Assembly: GCF_903994035.1 (NCBI RefSeq)
Contig: NZ_CAJEWB010000011.1
Coordinates: 1-40,124 of the forward strand
Direction: 5' to 3'
DNA length: 40,124 nt
From: Phocicoccus pinnipedialis
GTDB lineage: Bacteria; Bacillota; Bacilli; Staphylococcales; Salinicoccaceae
Part shown: positions 31,831 to 40,124 of the stretch, piece after piece
Layout of the letters: each line of letters begins with the position of its first letter
Numbering within the stretch: position 1 is the first letter of the stretch
Notes under the pieces: model-generated
What the model was told of the DNA's origin: nothing
Database searches by the model: none
The model's input: only the letters and a program-made list of their open reading frames with translations
Made by a program: the position numbers and the translations under genes

Positions 31831-33022
31831 CATTTTCAAGACCCGTATGGACCACGATATTAAGTTACGTGCGTACTACTCAAAGTATATTTTTAATAGC
31901 CACTTTATACTTTTTTTATCAATTGCGGCAGGGGTGTTGCTATACACACTTTTAGGCCTTAAAGAAAATCTCGCAGGTAATATATACGTGGATCTCGTTG
32001 CGGCAATCCTGATGAGTGTTGCTATCATACCAGTTTATAGAAGTCTTTTAAAAGAAGCAGATGTTATATTTTTAACACCATTAGAAAAGGAATTAGACGA
32101 CTATTTTATGTCTTCTAAAATTTATTCATTTATACTCGGAATACCTGTACCATTCGTTGTCAGTGCAATAGCGTTTATACTATTAATTATCAACCATAGT
32201 GTAGAGAATTCACTCATCATTATATTCACGTTTTACTTGATGGTTATCGGTGTATTCACACTAAAAGTACTCGCAGTGAATTCTAATATTAGTCCGACCG
32301 CCATTGTTTATATGTTTATGATTATAAACACAATACTTCTGTTCTTACAGATGCAAAATATGATGTTAATCATACTAGGTATATTAATATACCTAGTAGC
32401 ATTCATTATTTTAAAGAAAAAAACACGTTCTAGTATAGATTGGTTAGCACAAATCGATCATGAGAAACAAGAACAAAACCGTTTTGATACGATTATCTCT
32501 ATGTTTGCGAACGTATCTAAACGAAATAAAACATTTAAAAGACGTCCGTATTTTGATGTTTTAATGAAGAAACAATTCATCAAACACTACGACCAAGACC
32601 ATATGTATGATTATCTCTTCCATAGAAGTTTTTTAAGAGACTTTGACTTACCTATGATTATGATACGACTGTTCATATTATGTAGTATCTTTATTATATG
32701 GATGAGTAATCTATATATCAGCATTATATTTATTTTATTTGTACTATACATTATGATTCTTCAACTACAAGGACTATATACAGCACAAGCATATCTATTA
32801 TGGCCGAAAATCTGGCCGGTGAGTCGTGAAAAAATTAGAAACTCATACATTAGATATTCTAAAAAGTTGATCATAGTTATTTCTATATTTTTTATAATTG
32901 TTTTTATTAGCATACATCCTGCTGAGTTCTATATCGCAATCATATTCCCGATATGGGCACTCTTGATTAACAAAGTATTTTCTAAAAATGTATACAAAAA
33001 AGAAGAAGCTCTAAGTGATTAA
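31820..33022 (+). CDS. ecsB: ABC transporter permease EcsB
   Basis: A 400-residue integral membrane protein with several hydrophobic blocks (FILFLSIAAGVLLYTLLG, VPFVVSAIAFILLIIN, and paired helices around 290-370). Partner of EcsA, which it overlaps. ATG 31820 after AGGTGG. No ecsC follows; the next gene is traP on the other strand. A 26-bp perfect palindrome (32373-32398) lies within the coding region, over a hydrophobic segment (ILGILIYLVA). Confidence 0.9.
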   Translation: MFRNIFKTRMDHDIKLRAYYSKYIFNSHFILFLSIAAGVLLYTLLGLKENLAGNIYVDLVAAILMSVAIIPVYRSLLKEADVIFLTPLEKELDDYFMSSKIYSFILGIPVPFVVSAIAFILLIINHSVENSLIIIFTFYLMVIGVFTLKVLAVNSNISPTAIVYMFMIINTILLFLQMQNMMLIILGILIYLVAFIILKKKTRSSIDWLAQIDHEKQEQNRFDTIISMFANVSKRNKTFKRRPYFDVLMKKQFIKHYDQDHMYDYLFHRSFLRDFDLPMIMIRLFILCSIFIIWMSNLYISIIFILFVLYIMILQLQGLYTAQAYLLWPKIWPVSREKIRNSYIRYSKKLIIVISIFFIIVFISIHPAEFYIAIIFPIWALLINKVFSKNVYKKEEALSD

Positions 33023-33036
33023 ATCACTTAGAGCTT
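33006..33036. terminator. Bidirectional terminator between ecsB and traP
   Basis: AAGCTCTAAGTGATT (33006-33020) and its exact complement (33022-33036) flank a single base. The ecsB stop codon (33020-33022) lies at the tip, and the traP stop lies just beyond. T-rich flank on the right, TTCT run on the minus side. Confidence 0.85.
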
Positions 33037-33039
33037 GTT

Positions 33040-33576
33040 TTAATAGTTATCCTCAAGTTCATTCATTTGTTCACGATATTCATGTAGTGAGAAATATAGT
33101 TTAGTTGAGATGTAATCTTGGAACATCGCTTCAATGTTTTGGAATTGTTTAAGAACGTCCATAGTTAAATAATTTTTAAATGTATCGGAGTCTTTAAAGT
33201 CATGATATGCACTAAGTTCTACAAAGCTAAGTAGTACAAGATAGTTCTCTCCATCAATATTTTGAGAAATTCTAAATGCATTTAACCCTCTAGCTTGTTT
33301 TAATTTTTCAGCAAAGTCAGATAGGTGAGAGATAATCGTGCTTTTCCCTGTACCATATGCTGGAATGTGATATACAGCAAGTGGTAACTTGTCGTTAAGT
33401 TCACCCATAGAATTAATCACTTTATATGATCGCTTCGTTTTAAACATAGATTCGTTGTTTGAGTCTTCGTAATATAAGACTGCATTTTCACCATTCGCCT
33501 GGAAGTATAAGTTATCGTGCTCTTTGAAAATGGTATCTAGATAGTTGATTGTACCTGTTGTGCTGTGAATATACAT
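33040..33576 (-). CDS. traP: TRAP/HmoB family protein (antibiotic biosynthesis monooxygenase-like)
   Basis: 178 residues. The C-terminal half (YLVLLSFVELSAYHDFKDSD then TFKNYLTMDVLKQF) resembles staphylococcal TRAP and B. subtilis HmoB (YhgC), which have a dimeric alpha/beta-barrel fold. HmoB degrades haem; TRAP was proposed as a quorum-sensing component in S. aureus, a role that later work disputed. Location beside hemEHY supports a haem link. Start is ATG 33576 after AGAGGTGAC; a GTG at 33585 lies in the ribosome site. SigmaA promoter at 33643-33616. Confidence 0.83.
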   Translation of the reverse strand: MYIHSTTGTINYLDTIFKEHDNLYFQANGENAVLYYEDSNNESMFKTKRSYKVINSMGELNDKLPLAVYHIPAYGTGKSTIISHLSDFAEKLKQARGLNAFRISQNIDGENYLVLLSFVELSAYHDFKDSDTFKNYLTMDVLKQFQNIEAMFQDYISTKLYFSLHEYREQMNELEDNY

Positions 33577-33615
33577 TTTAGTCACCTCTATAATATTGTA
33601 ATACGATTTGTTATT

Positions 33616-33643
33616 AGTATATCCTTAATGTGACCCTTCTCAA
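33616..33643 (-). promoter_or_regulatory. SigmaA-type promoter of traP
   Basis: On the minus strand TTGAGA (33643-33638), 16-base spacer, TATACT (33621-33616). Confidence 0.6.
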
Positions 33644-33706
33644 ACATTTTAATTTTTGAACTAACTATGACATTTCATTCACAAGTTAAAATCATTCCAA
33701 TTATTA

Positions 33707-33715
33707 TGATAAAAT
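33707..33715 (+). promoter_or_regulatory. Extended -10 promoter of hemEHY
   Basis: TGATAAAAT: TG, one base, then TAAAAT (33710-33715). No clear -35. The hemE GTG follows 34 bases later. Confidence 0.45.
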
Positions 33716-33749
33716 TAAAATTAATAATTTGAAATTGGAGGCAACAATT

Positions 33750-34778
33750 GTGTTTAATGATACGATTTTAAGAGCTGCTAGAGGAGAAAAAACAGATTAT
33801 ACTCCTGTTTGGTTCATGAGACAGGTCGGACGTTCTCAACCTGAATATAACAAGGTAAAAGAAAAATATTCGCTTATAGAGATAACAAAACAACCAGAAC
33901 TTACTGCCTATTTAACTGCGACACCAGTTGAAAACTATAACGTTGATGCGGCTATTTTATATAAAGATATTATTTCACCGCTCTCTCCAATGGGGGTAGA
34001 TGTCGATATTGTATCAGGTGTGGGGCCTGTGATCCAAAATCCAATTCGCACACTTAGTGACGTTGAACAGTTAAAAGAAATCGATCCATATAAAGATCTC
34101 GATTATATATATAAAACAATTGAAATCTTAGTCAAAGAAAAACTAAACGTACCACTTATTGGTTTCTGTGGGGCACCGTTTACTGTAGCAAGCTATATGA
34201 TTGAAGGTGGACCAACGCGTCATTATCATAAGACAAAATCAATGATGTATAATGATGAAAAAACATGGTTTGCATTAATGGATAAGCTCACAGAAATGAG
34301 CATTGTTTACTTAAAAGCACAAGTAGAGTCTGGTGCTAAAATGATTCAAATCTTCGATTCTTGGGCAGGTGCTTTAGACAAGAGAGATTATGAGTACTAC
34401 CTAGGTGATTCTATGCGCAGAATTATTAGTGAAACTAAAAAATTAGGTGTACCAGTCATTTTATTCGGTATTGGTGCAAGTCATCTGTTGCCAGAGTGGA
34501 ACACACTTGGAACAGATGTTATCGGGTTAGACTGGAGAACATCGATCAAAGAAGCACGAGATCTAGGTATTACAAAAGCACTGCAAGGTAATCTAGACCC
34601 AGCACTTTTATTATCAGATTGGGAAGTTATCGAAAAACGTGCGAAAGAAATTTTAGATCAAGGACAAAGCAAAGGACACATCTTTAACTTAGGGCATGGT
34701 GTATTCCCAGATGTCAAGCCTGAAACGCTCAAAAGATTAACTGAATATGTACATTCATACTCGAAAGGACAGTTTTAA
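33750..34778 (+). CDS. hemE: Uroporphyrinogen decarboxylase
   Basis: Converts uroporphyrinogen III to coproporphyrinogen III by four decarboxylations. 342 residues, normal length. The N-terminal active-site motif is present as [13 protein letters not shown] (usual form MRQAGR.LPEY), plus [29 protein letters not shown] with a catalytic-site Asp nearby ([11 protein letters not shown]), and [15 protein letters not shown] 33750 lies eight bases after GGAGG (33737-33741); an upstream TTG at 33729 is in the leader. First gene of hemE-hemH-hemY; hemH begins two bases after its stop. Confidence 0.97.
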   Translation: MFNDTILRAARGEKTDYTPVWFMRQVGRSQPEYNKVKEKYSLIEITKQPELTAYLTATPVENYNVDAAILYKDIISPLSPMGVDVDIVSGVGPVIQNPIRTLSDVEQLKEIDPYKDLDYIYKTIEILVKEKLNVPLIGFCGAPFTVASYMIEGGPTRHYHKTKSMMYNDEKTWFALMDKLTEMSIVYLKAQVESGAKMIQIFDSWAGALDKRDYEYYLGDSMRRIISETKKLGVPVILFGIGASHLLPEWNTLGTDVIGLDWRTSIKEARDLGITKALQGNLDPALLLSDWEVIEKRAKEILDQGQSKGHIFNLGHGVFPDVKPETLKRLTEYVHSYSKGQF

Positions 34779-34780
34779 TT

Positions 34781-35695
34781 ATGGCTAAAAAAGCATTACT
34801 TGTTATGGCATATGGCACACCATACAAAGAGTCTGATATTTTACCGTATTACACACATATCAGACACGGGAGACAACCTTCTGACGAGGCGTTGCAAGAT
34901 TTAAAAGAACGCTATGAGGCAATTGGTGGAATCTCACCATTAGCAGATACTACTGAGCGTCAAGCACGTGCACTTTTAAATAAATTAAATGAGCAATCGG
35001 ATGATGAGTACGAGTTATTTATCGGGTTAAAGCATATTCACCCATTTATTGAAGATGCAGTTGCAGATATTCACGAAGCAGGCATCAAAAATATCGATAC
35101 GATTGTTCTTACGCCACATTACTCAGCTTTTTCTGTACAGACATACAATGATCGTGCGAAAGAAGAAGCTGATAAGTATGGAATAACAGTTAAGTCAGTT
35201 ATTGACTTTTATCGTGATGAGAATTTCATAGACTATTGGGTTGAACAAGTTGAAAATACACTGAACAAAATTGATGTAGAAGAGCATAAAGATACAGCCA
35301 TTATCGTATCTGCGCATTCCTTACCAGAAAAACTTATTACTAAAAACAACGATCCATATCCGGATCAATTAAAAGAAACGATGGAATTAATTCGCGCACG
35401 TGTAAACAAAGGGAATTATCATGTCGGATGGCAATCTGAAGGAAACACGCCTGACCCATGGCTTGGACCAGACGTACAGGACTTAACAGAAGACCTTTAT
35501 AACAAATATAAGTATAAGCATTTTGTTTATCTACCACTTGGTTTCGTGTGTGAACATTTAGAAGTACTATATGATAATGACTATGAATGTAAGGTTGTCA
35601 CTGACAAAGTTGGTGCAACGTATCACAGACCTCCGATGCCAAATACGGATGATAGATTTATTCAAGCAATGGTCAATGAAATTTTAAAACTGTAA
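34781..35695 (+). CDS. hemH: Coproporphyrin III ferrochelatase
   Basis: Inserts Fe2+ into coproporphyrin III in the coproporphyrin-dependent haem route of Gram-positive bacteria (also named cpfC). 304 residues. The metal-site residues fit the Bacillus enzyme: Y11 in MAYGTP, H179 in SAHSLPEKL and E258 in GFVCEHLEVLYD. ATG 34781, two bases after hemE. Middle gene of the operon; hemY follows after 14 bases. Confidence 0.96.
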   Translation: MAKKALLVMAYGTPYKESDILPYYTHIRHGRQPSDEALQDLKERYEAIGGISPLADTTERQARALLNKLNEQSDDEYELFIGLKHIHPFIEDAVADIHEAGIKNIDTIVLTPHYSAFSVQTYNDRAKEEADKYGITVKSVIDFYRDENFIDYWVEQVENTLNKIDVEEHKDTAIIVSAHSLPEKLITKNNDPYPDQLKETMELIRARVNKGNYHVGWQSEGNTPDPWLGPDVQDLTEDLYNKYKYKHFVYLPLGFVCEHLEVLYDNDYECKVVTDKVGATYHRPPMPNTDDRFIQAMVNEILKL

Positions 35696-35709
35696 GGTAG
35701 GCGAGAGTT

Positions 35710-37113
35710 ATGAAAAAGGTCGCTATTGTTGGAGCGGGTATCACAGGACTTTCTGCTGCATATTACTTATCCAAAGCAGGTGCATCCGTTGATGTGTTTG
35801 AAGCGTCTGATCATATCGGTGGTAAGATAAAAACATACCGAAAAGATGGATATGTCATAGAACTCGGTCCAGAATCCTATATTAGTAGAAAACAATCCCT
35901 AACTGACCTTGCTAAAGAGATTGGTATGGAGTCACATCTCGTTCGAAATGAAACTGGACAGGCTTATATTTATACAAAAAGAGGTCTGACAAAAGTACCA
36001 AAAGGAACAATGCTAGGTGTACCTACAACGTTAACCTCATTTTTAAAGACAGATTTATTGTCACCACTTGGAAAAGCGAGAGGTTTGATAGACTATGTTA
36101 GACCACCTGTTAAGATGAATCGAGATTTATCTGCTGGACAATTTTTTAGAAAGCGTCTCGGCAATGAAATCACCGAAAATATGATACAACCGCTACTTTC
36201 AGGTGTGTATTCAACGGACATCGATGAAATGAGCTTGATGTCCACATATCCATTTTTCAAGACACAAGAAGAGAAATATAGAAGTTTAATTAAGGGCATG
36301 TTTCATCAAACTTCTTCTGGTAAGACTGGAGAATCAAAAAAGCAACTGAATAACAAACAAGGTATGTTCTTTCAATTTAAAGGCGGTCTAGAATCATTTA
36401 TTGACCGACTTGTATTCAGTGCAAAGGCAGCTGGAGCGATCATTGAAAAAGAATCTCCAGTTAAGCGTATTGAACCAGTAGAAAACGGATATCGTGTTAC
36501 AGTCAATGGTAAAACTGAATTATATGATGAAGTAATTGTTACGACAATGCATCATGCCTATAAAAATTTTCTGGATATTAAGGAACTGGAATACTTTAAA
36601 CATATGAAATCTACAACGGTGGCAAATATAGTGATGGCCTTTAATCAATCACAAGTACGAAATAATCTAGATGGAACTGGATTTGTAATTAGTCGAAATG
36701 CAGGAACGTCGATCACTGCGTGTACTTGGACAAATAAGAAATGGGCACACTCGACGCCTGAGGGAAAGGCACTCTTGAGGTTATATATTGGTAAACCAAA
36801 TGATAGAGAGCTGAATAGGCTTATCAACAAAGGAACAGATGCCGAAATAATTAGAAGAGCACGTAATGATCTCGATAAAATTATGAATATAGAGGGCGAA
36901 CCAGAATTTTCTATTGTTACACGCATGCCAAATTCGGCGCCGAACTATTTGGTCGGTCATAAAGATATCATTGATTCAATTCATGACGAGATCGATAAAA
37001 ACTATAAAGGGCTTCACATCATTGGCGCACCACATTATGCAGTAGGTCTACCGGACTGTGTGAAAACAGCAAAAGTTACTGCGGATAAAATTATGAGAGT
37101 ACATGAGTACTAA
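35710..37113 (+). CDS. hemY: Coproporphyrinogen III oxidase (FAD), HemY/CgoX
   Basis: Oxidises coproporphyrinogen III to coproporphyrin III with FAD and oxygen (also named cgoX). 467 residues. The N-terminal dinucleotide-binding motif is AIVGAGITGLSAAYYLSKAG; GPESYI and, near the C-terminus, HIIGAPHYAVGLPDCVKTAK are family marks. The last enzyme of the route, HemQ, is not in this window. The operon ends at a strong terminator just after the stop. Confidence 0.95.
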   Translation: MKKVAIVGAGITGLSAAYYLSKAGASVDVFEASDHIGGKIKTYRKDGYVIELGPESYISRKQSLTDLAKEIGMESHLVRNETGQAYIYTKRGLTKVPKGTMLGVPTTLTSFLKTDLLSPLGKARGLIDYVRPPVKMNRDLSAGQFFRKRLGNEITENMIQPLLSGVYSTDIDEMSLMSTYPFFKTQEEKYRSLIKGMFHQTSSGKTGESKKQLNNKQGMFFQFKGGLESFIDRLVFSAKAAGAIIEKESPVKRIEPVENGYRVTVNGKTELYDEVIVTTMHHAYKNFLDIKELEYFKHMKSTTVANIVMAFNQSQVRNNLDGTGFVISRNAGTSITACTWTNKKWAHSTPEGKALLRLYIGKPNDRELNRLINKGTDAEIIRRARNDLDKIMNIEGEPEFSIVTRMPNSAPNYLVGHKDIIDSIHDEIDKNYKGLHIIGAPHYAVGLPDCVKTAKVTADKIMRVHEY

Positions 37114-37118
37114 AAATC

Positions 37119-37154
37119 ATCCTAAGTCTTGTATAATAGACTTAGGATATTTTT
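37119..37154 (+). terminator. Terminator of hemEHY
   Basis: ATCCTAAGTCT (37119-37129) pairs with AGACTTAGGAT (37138-37148) around eight bases, followed by a T-rich run. Confidence 0.88.
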
Positions 37155-37169
37155 ATGGAGGAATATATA

Positions 37170-38159
37170 ATGAAGTTTATTTCAAACAATAACATTACAG
37201 ATCCGATGATCAATCTGGCAATGGAAGAGTATGTATTAAGAGAAATTCCAACCGATGATTCATATTTTTTATTTTATATCAATGCACCTTCCATCATCAT
37301 AGGTAAGAACCAAAATACCATTGAAGAAATTAACGAACCTTACACACGTGAAAAAGGAATTAAAGTGGTGCGTCGTGTAAGTGGTGGTGGAGCAGTTTAC
37401 CATGATCTTGGCAACTTGAACTTTAGCTTCGTAACTGAAGATGATGGAAATAGTTTCCATAATTTTAAAAAATTCACACAGCCAATCGTTGAAGTTCTCA
37501 ATGACATGGGTGTAAAAGCTGAACTTGTCGGTCGTAACGACATCGAAGTTGAAGGAAAAAAAATCTCTGGTAACGCAATGGTTTCAATCAAAGGACGCAT
37601 GTTCTCACATGGAACAGTTATGGTAAACAGCGATTTAAATGAAGTTCAAAATGCACTTAAAGTAAACCCGAAAAAGATTGAATCTAAAGGAATTAAATCT
37701 GTACGTGCAAGAGTCGGGACTGTAAGTGACTTCCTTGACGAGCCACTAGATCTTGAAGTTTTTAAAGAGAAAATTTTAGAAAAGATTTTCGGAAGTAAAG
37801 CAGAGATTGAAGAATACAAACTAACAGATGAAGACTGGGATAAGATTATGACCTTATCTAAAGAAAAGTACCAGACATGGGACTGGAACTTCGGTAAGAA
37901 TCCTCATTACAATTACGATGCGTCACATAAATTTGCTGCGGGTCTTTTAGACGTTCGACTGGAAGTGAAAAAAGGTAAAATTGAACATGCAAAAATCTTT
38001 GGTGACTTCTTCGGTATCGGAGAAGTATCCGATATTGAAGAAAAGTTAATAGGTGTAGAGCATACGTATGAGCATATGGATGAGGCGTTAAGAGATTTAG
38101 ATATCAGTCATTATCTAGGAAAAATTACAAGAGATGAATTTTTAACGTTAATTTCATAA
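37170..38159 (+). CDS. lplA: Lipoate--protein ligase
   Basis: Attaches lipoate, via lipoyl-AMP, to lysine of 2-oxoacid dehydrogenase and glycine-cleavage subunits. 329 residues. The lipoate-binding motif is RRVSGGGAVYHDLGNLNFSF; ISGNAMVSIKGRMFSHGTVM holds the conserved Lys region; a C-terminal accessory domain (AGLLDVRLEVKKGKIEHAKI) is present. Start ATG 37170 behind GGAGGA; a start at 37155 would sit in the ribosome site. Follows the hem terminator. The permease gene follows past another hairpin. Confidence 0.94.
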   Translation: MKFISNNNITDPMINLAMEEYVLREIPTDDSYFLFYINAPSIIIGKNQNTIEEINEPYTREKGIKVVRRVSGGGAVYHDLGNLNFSFVTEDDGNSFHNFKKFTQPIVEVLNDMGVKAELVGRNDIEVEGKKISGNAMVSIKGRMFSHGTVMVNSDLNEVQNALKVNPKKIESKGIKSVRARVGTVSDFLDEPLDLEVFKEKILEKIFGSKAEIEEYKLTDEDWDKIMTLSKEKYQTWDWNFGKNPHYNYDASHKFAAGLLDVRLEVKKGKIEHAKIFGDFFGIGEVSDIEEKLIGVEHTYEHMDEALRDLDISHYLGKITRDEFLTLIS

Positions 38160-38175
38160 AAAATAGGGTAAAGTT

Positions 38176-38206
38176 AAGACAAACCTTTTTAAAGGTTTGT
38201 CTTTTT
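38176..38206 (+). terminator. Terminator of lplA
   Basis: AAGACAAACCTTT (38176-38188) pairs with AAAGGTTTGTCTT (38191-38203), followed by further T. The permease ribosome site starts about seven bases later. Confidence 0.85.
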
Positions 38207-38227
38207 TAATTTGAGGAGGAAATTTAT

Positions 38228-39664
38228 GTGAATAATTCACAGGAGAGACAAGAACTAGATAGTACCATGTCGAAGAGATTTGTCTGGGCAATTGCCTATG
38301 GATCTTCCATTGGATGGGGTGCGTTTATCTTACCAGGGGATTGGTTATCATCATCAGGTACATTGGGTGCTTCTTTAGGTATCCTCATTGGTGGATTATT
38401 GATGTTAGTAATTGCGGTTAGTTACGGAGCATTAACAGCAAAGTTCCCCGTGTCCGGTGGAGAGTTTGCATTTACTTATGTCGGATTTGGTAAGTATGTG
38501 AGCTTTATAGCTTCATGGTTCTTAGTGTTTGGATACTTATGTGTTGTTGCATTGAACGCATCTGCATTCAGCTTAATGTTTAAGTTTATTTTACCGGACT
38601 TTCTTGAAATCGGTTACTTATATACAATCGCTGGCTGGGATGTATACATCATGGAAGTGATACTTTCTACAATAATTTTAATTGTATTCGCAATCATCAG
38701 TACAAAGGGATCAGGGTTATCTGGTAATTTACAATTTATTTTCTGTCTATTCATGGCAATTGTAGTGACACTGTTATTCCTAGTGTCATTCTTTGTGGGA
38801 GATTTTTCATTTGAAAATGCGAAGCCACTATTCAATGAATCAAACGGCATATGGAAATCGATTATTTTAATCGTTGCGATTGCACCATGGATGTTTGTAG
38901 GATTCGATAACATACCTCAAGCTGCAGAAGAATTTAAATTTAATGCCAATTATACATTTAGACTGATCGTATTTGGAATTATAGCAAGTATTATTACCTA
39001 TGTTGCGATGATTTTAGTGACATCTTGGATCTATCCTTACGAAGGAATGATTGATGGTTCTTCTTGGATGACGGGTTCAGTCGTTAATTCATCTATGGGT
39101 GTAATCGGTATCATATTCTTAGCGCTTGCGATCTCATTTGGAGTATTTACTGGGTTAAATGGATTCTTTTTATCTTCATCACGTTTATTATTTGCTTTAG
39201 GACGTGCGCACTTTGTGCCAGAAATTTTTGCGAAGTTACACAAGAGAACAAACACACCACATTATGCGATTGGATTTGTAATGATTATTTGCTTAGCTGG
39301 ACCTTGGTTGGGTAGAACTGCACTGAACTGGATTGTAGACATGTCGAGCGTAGGTGTATCTATTGCATTTTTAGCGACATGTATGGTGGCTGTAAAGTTA
39401 TTTAGCAAAAAAGAAAACAAAAATCTATTTTATGTTGTGTTCGGTGTATTTGGAGCGATAATTTCATTCATCTTTTTATTACTGTTACTTGTACCAACAT
39501 CACCTGCATCACTATCAGGACCTTCGTATATTGCTTTACTCGTATGGGCAGTGATCGGACTTGTGTTCTTCCTGTTACAGTTTAAAAAATTAAAGTCTTT
39601 CTCTAAAGAAGAATTAGACTACCTGATATTAAATGAAACGAGTGAAAATATAAAAGCAAAATAG
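38228..39664 (+). CDS. APC family amino acid permease
   Basis: A 478-residue transporter with about 12 membrane helices. The N-terminal region AIAYGSSIGWGAFILPGDWL matches the broken first helix (GSxxGxG) of the APC superfamily, followed by SYGALTAKFPVSGGEFAFTY. The substrate is not predictable; amino acids are most likely. GTG 38228 lies eight bases after GAGGAGG; an ATG two bases earlier (38226) is directly followed by TGA. With the lplA terminator just in front, its promoter is unclear: read-through, or an unrecognised promoter near 38147-38171. Confidence 0.85.
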   Translation: MNNSQERQELDSTMSKRFVWAIAYGSSIGWGAFILPGDWLSSSGTLGASLGILIGGLLMLVIAVSYGALTAKFPVSGGEFAFTYVGFGKYVSFIASWFLVFGYLCVVALNASAFSLMFKFILPDFLEIGYLYTIAGWDVYIMEVILSTIILIVFAIISTKGSGLSGNLQFIFCLFMAIVVTLLFLVSFFVGDFSFENAKPLFNESNGIWKSIILIVAIAPWMFVGFDNIPQAAEEFKFNANYTFRLIVFGIIASIITYVAMILVTSWIYPYEGMIDGSSWMTGSVVNSSMGVIGIIFLALAISFGVFTGLNGFFLSSSRLLFALGRAHFVPEIFAKLHKRTNTPHYAIGFVMIICLAGPWLGRTALNWIVDMSSVGVSIAFLATCMVAVKLFSKKENKNLFYVVFGVFGAIISFIFLLLLLVPTSPASLSGPSYIALLVWAVIGLVFFLLQFKKLKSFSKEELDYLILNETSENIKAK

Positions 39665-39679
39665 AAAATTACTTGAAAG

Positions 39680-39710
39680 AAAGGACACTCATTAGTTGTG
39701 TGTCCTTTTT
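39680..39710 (+). terminator. Terminator of the APC permease gene
   Basis: AAAGGACAC (39680-39688) pairs with GTGTCCTTT (39700-39708), followed by T. Confidence 0.85.
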
Positions 39711-39794
39711 TGTTTTTTTATAACAGCAGGAGAGTCGTATTCTTATGAAAAAGTAATGGGAACTTAAAGTTCAAACAAGGACATTTAAAAATAA

Positions 39795-39826
39795 AAAACA
39801 CAAGATACATAATGTTCTTGTGTTTT
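39795..39826 (-). terminator. Terminator of the IDEAL-like gene (minus strand)
   Basis: AAAACACAAGA (39795-39805) pairs with TCTTGTGTTTT (39816-39826); on the minus strand a T-rich run follows. It overlaps the stop codon of the small gene. Confidence 0.8.
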
Positions 39827-40025
39827 AAAGCTCATTTAAAAGGTCAGTATATTTAATAAAAGTTTCTTTATCTTTAACTATTAAAGCAGTTTCGATTTTT
39901 TCATTATATAGTTCCCTGTAGTACGCTTTAATAGAATCTTGCAGCACCATATCTGATGATAGATCGTTAATGGCATCGAGGAATGCGCGCTTCTGGCTCA
40001 ATATATTAATTGTTCTTTTCTCCAT
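39825..40025 (-). CDS. Small protein with IDEAL-like C-terminus
   Basis: 66 residues, soluble, helical. The C-terminal part (IETALIVKDKETFIKYTDLL) resembles the IDEAL domain (pattern I-D-x-A-L-x-x-x-D-K-x-x-F) found at the end of YpiB and in small Bacillus proteins. The N-terminal part (QKRAFLDAINDLSSDM) is unassigned. Strong ribosome site (GGAGG, plus-strand 40034-40038) before the ATG at 40025. Stand-alone gene with its own terminator. Function unknown. Confidence 0.65.
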   Translation of the reverse strand: MEKRTINILSQKRAFLDAINDLSSDMVLQDSIKAYYRELYNEKIETALIVKDKETFIKYTDLLNEL

Positions 40026-40124
40026 GTGGACGTCCTCCTATCTAATATGTTTGATTTTATAGTATATATACCTATATCGTCAAGCTTATAAACTAAATTT
40101 TCTAAAAATTAAATTCAATTAATA

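Noticed and set aside
39721-39760. Tiny frame ATG-AAA-AAG-TAA after a GGAG-like site
   Set aside because: Only three residues; no downstream gene to act as a leader for, and no attenuator-like pairing seen.

Overview
The window is about 40 kb of low-GC Gram-positive chromosome. It fits a member of the Staphylococcaceae outside the well-known Staphylococcus core, such as a Jeotgalicoccus, Nosocomiicoccus or Salinicoccus relative; I cannot name the genus. Supporting signs are the AirSR-type two-component system, a TRAP gene beside hemEHY, the Bacillus/Staphylococcus order yhaO-yhaN-yhaM / prsA / ytxH / hit / ecsAB / hem, and two tRNA-Gly(UCC) genes with the altered D- and T-loops of the staphylococcal cell-wall tRNAs. 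Start codons are often TTG or GTG behind a strong Shine-Dalgarno site.

Layout. 1-2400: 3' end of a 5S rRNA gene, then 24 tRNA genes on the plus strand. The order resembles the first part of B. subtilis trnB joined to part of trnD. The last tRNA, Leu(CAA), has its own promoter and terminator. 2511-4516: psuK-psuG for pseudouridine breakdown, with a winged-helix domain fused to the kinase. 4585-9548: an S9 peptidase, two small DUF proteins, queG-trmL (both act on the tRNA wobble base) and a nitroreductase. 9584-10687: an unlisted 38-residue membrane peptide, then a two-gene unit (degenerate NagB-like protein and an acidic 73-residue protein) behind a SigmaB-like promoter. 10779-15805: fumC, ppx and ppk. 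15850-17589 (minus): bdbC, a membrane thioredoxin-like protein and an RluA-type pseudouridine synthase. 17692-19438: airS-airR. 19433-22304: a CDF exporter of MntE type (minus), then a dicarboxylate/glutamate symporter with an XRE regulator. 22345-29036: yheB, yheA, yhaO-yhaN-yhaM. 29151-31015 (minus): prsA, ytxH, hit. 31090-33022: ecsA-ecsB. 33040-37113: traP (minus) and divergent hemE-hemH-hemY of the coproporphyrin-dependent haem pathway. 37170-40025: lipoate ligase, an APC permease and a small IDEAL-like protein (minus).

How the genes fit together. Much of the window serves translation quality (tRNAs, queG, trmL), redox and oxygen sensing (AirSR, BdbC/thioredoxin), haem supply (hemEHY, TRAP) and envelope or protein export (PrsA, EcsAB, cell-wall glycyl-tRNAs). 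Three SigmaB-like promoters (before the DUF488, NagB-like and YtxH genes) suggest dispersed general-stress genes. A probable CcpA site precedes fumC.

I see no phage, insertion sequence, CRISPR array or clear defence island; the window is mostly conserved core. The observations most worth following are the paired non-canonical tRNA-Gly genes, the 38-residue membrane peptide, the SigmaB-like promoters, the fused HTH-PsuK with its inverted repeat, and a 26-bp perfect palindrome inside ecsB. No stretch over about 300 bases lacks a gene; the longest gene-poor stretches (6259-6420, 9701-9862, 20324-20504, 33577-33749, 39665-39824) hold promoters and terminators described below.
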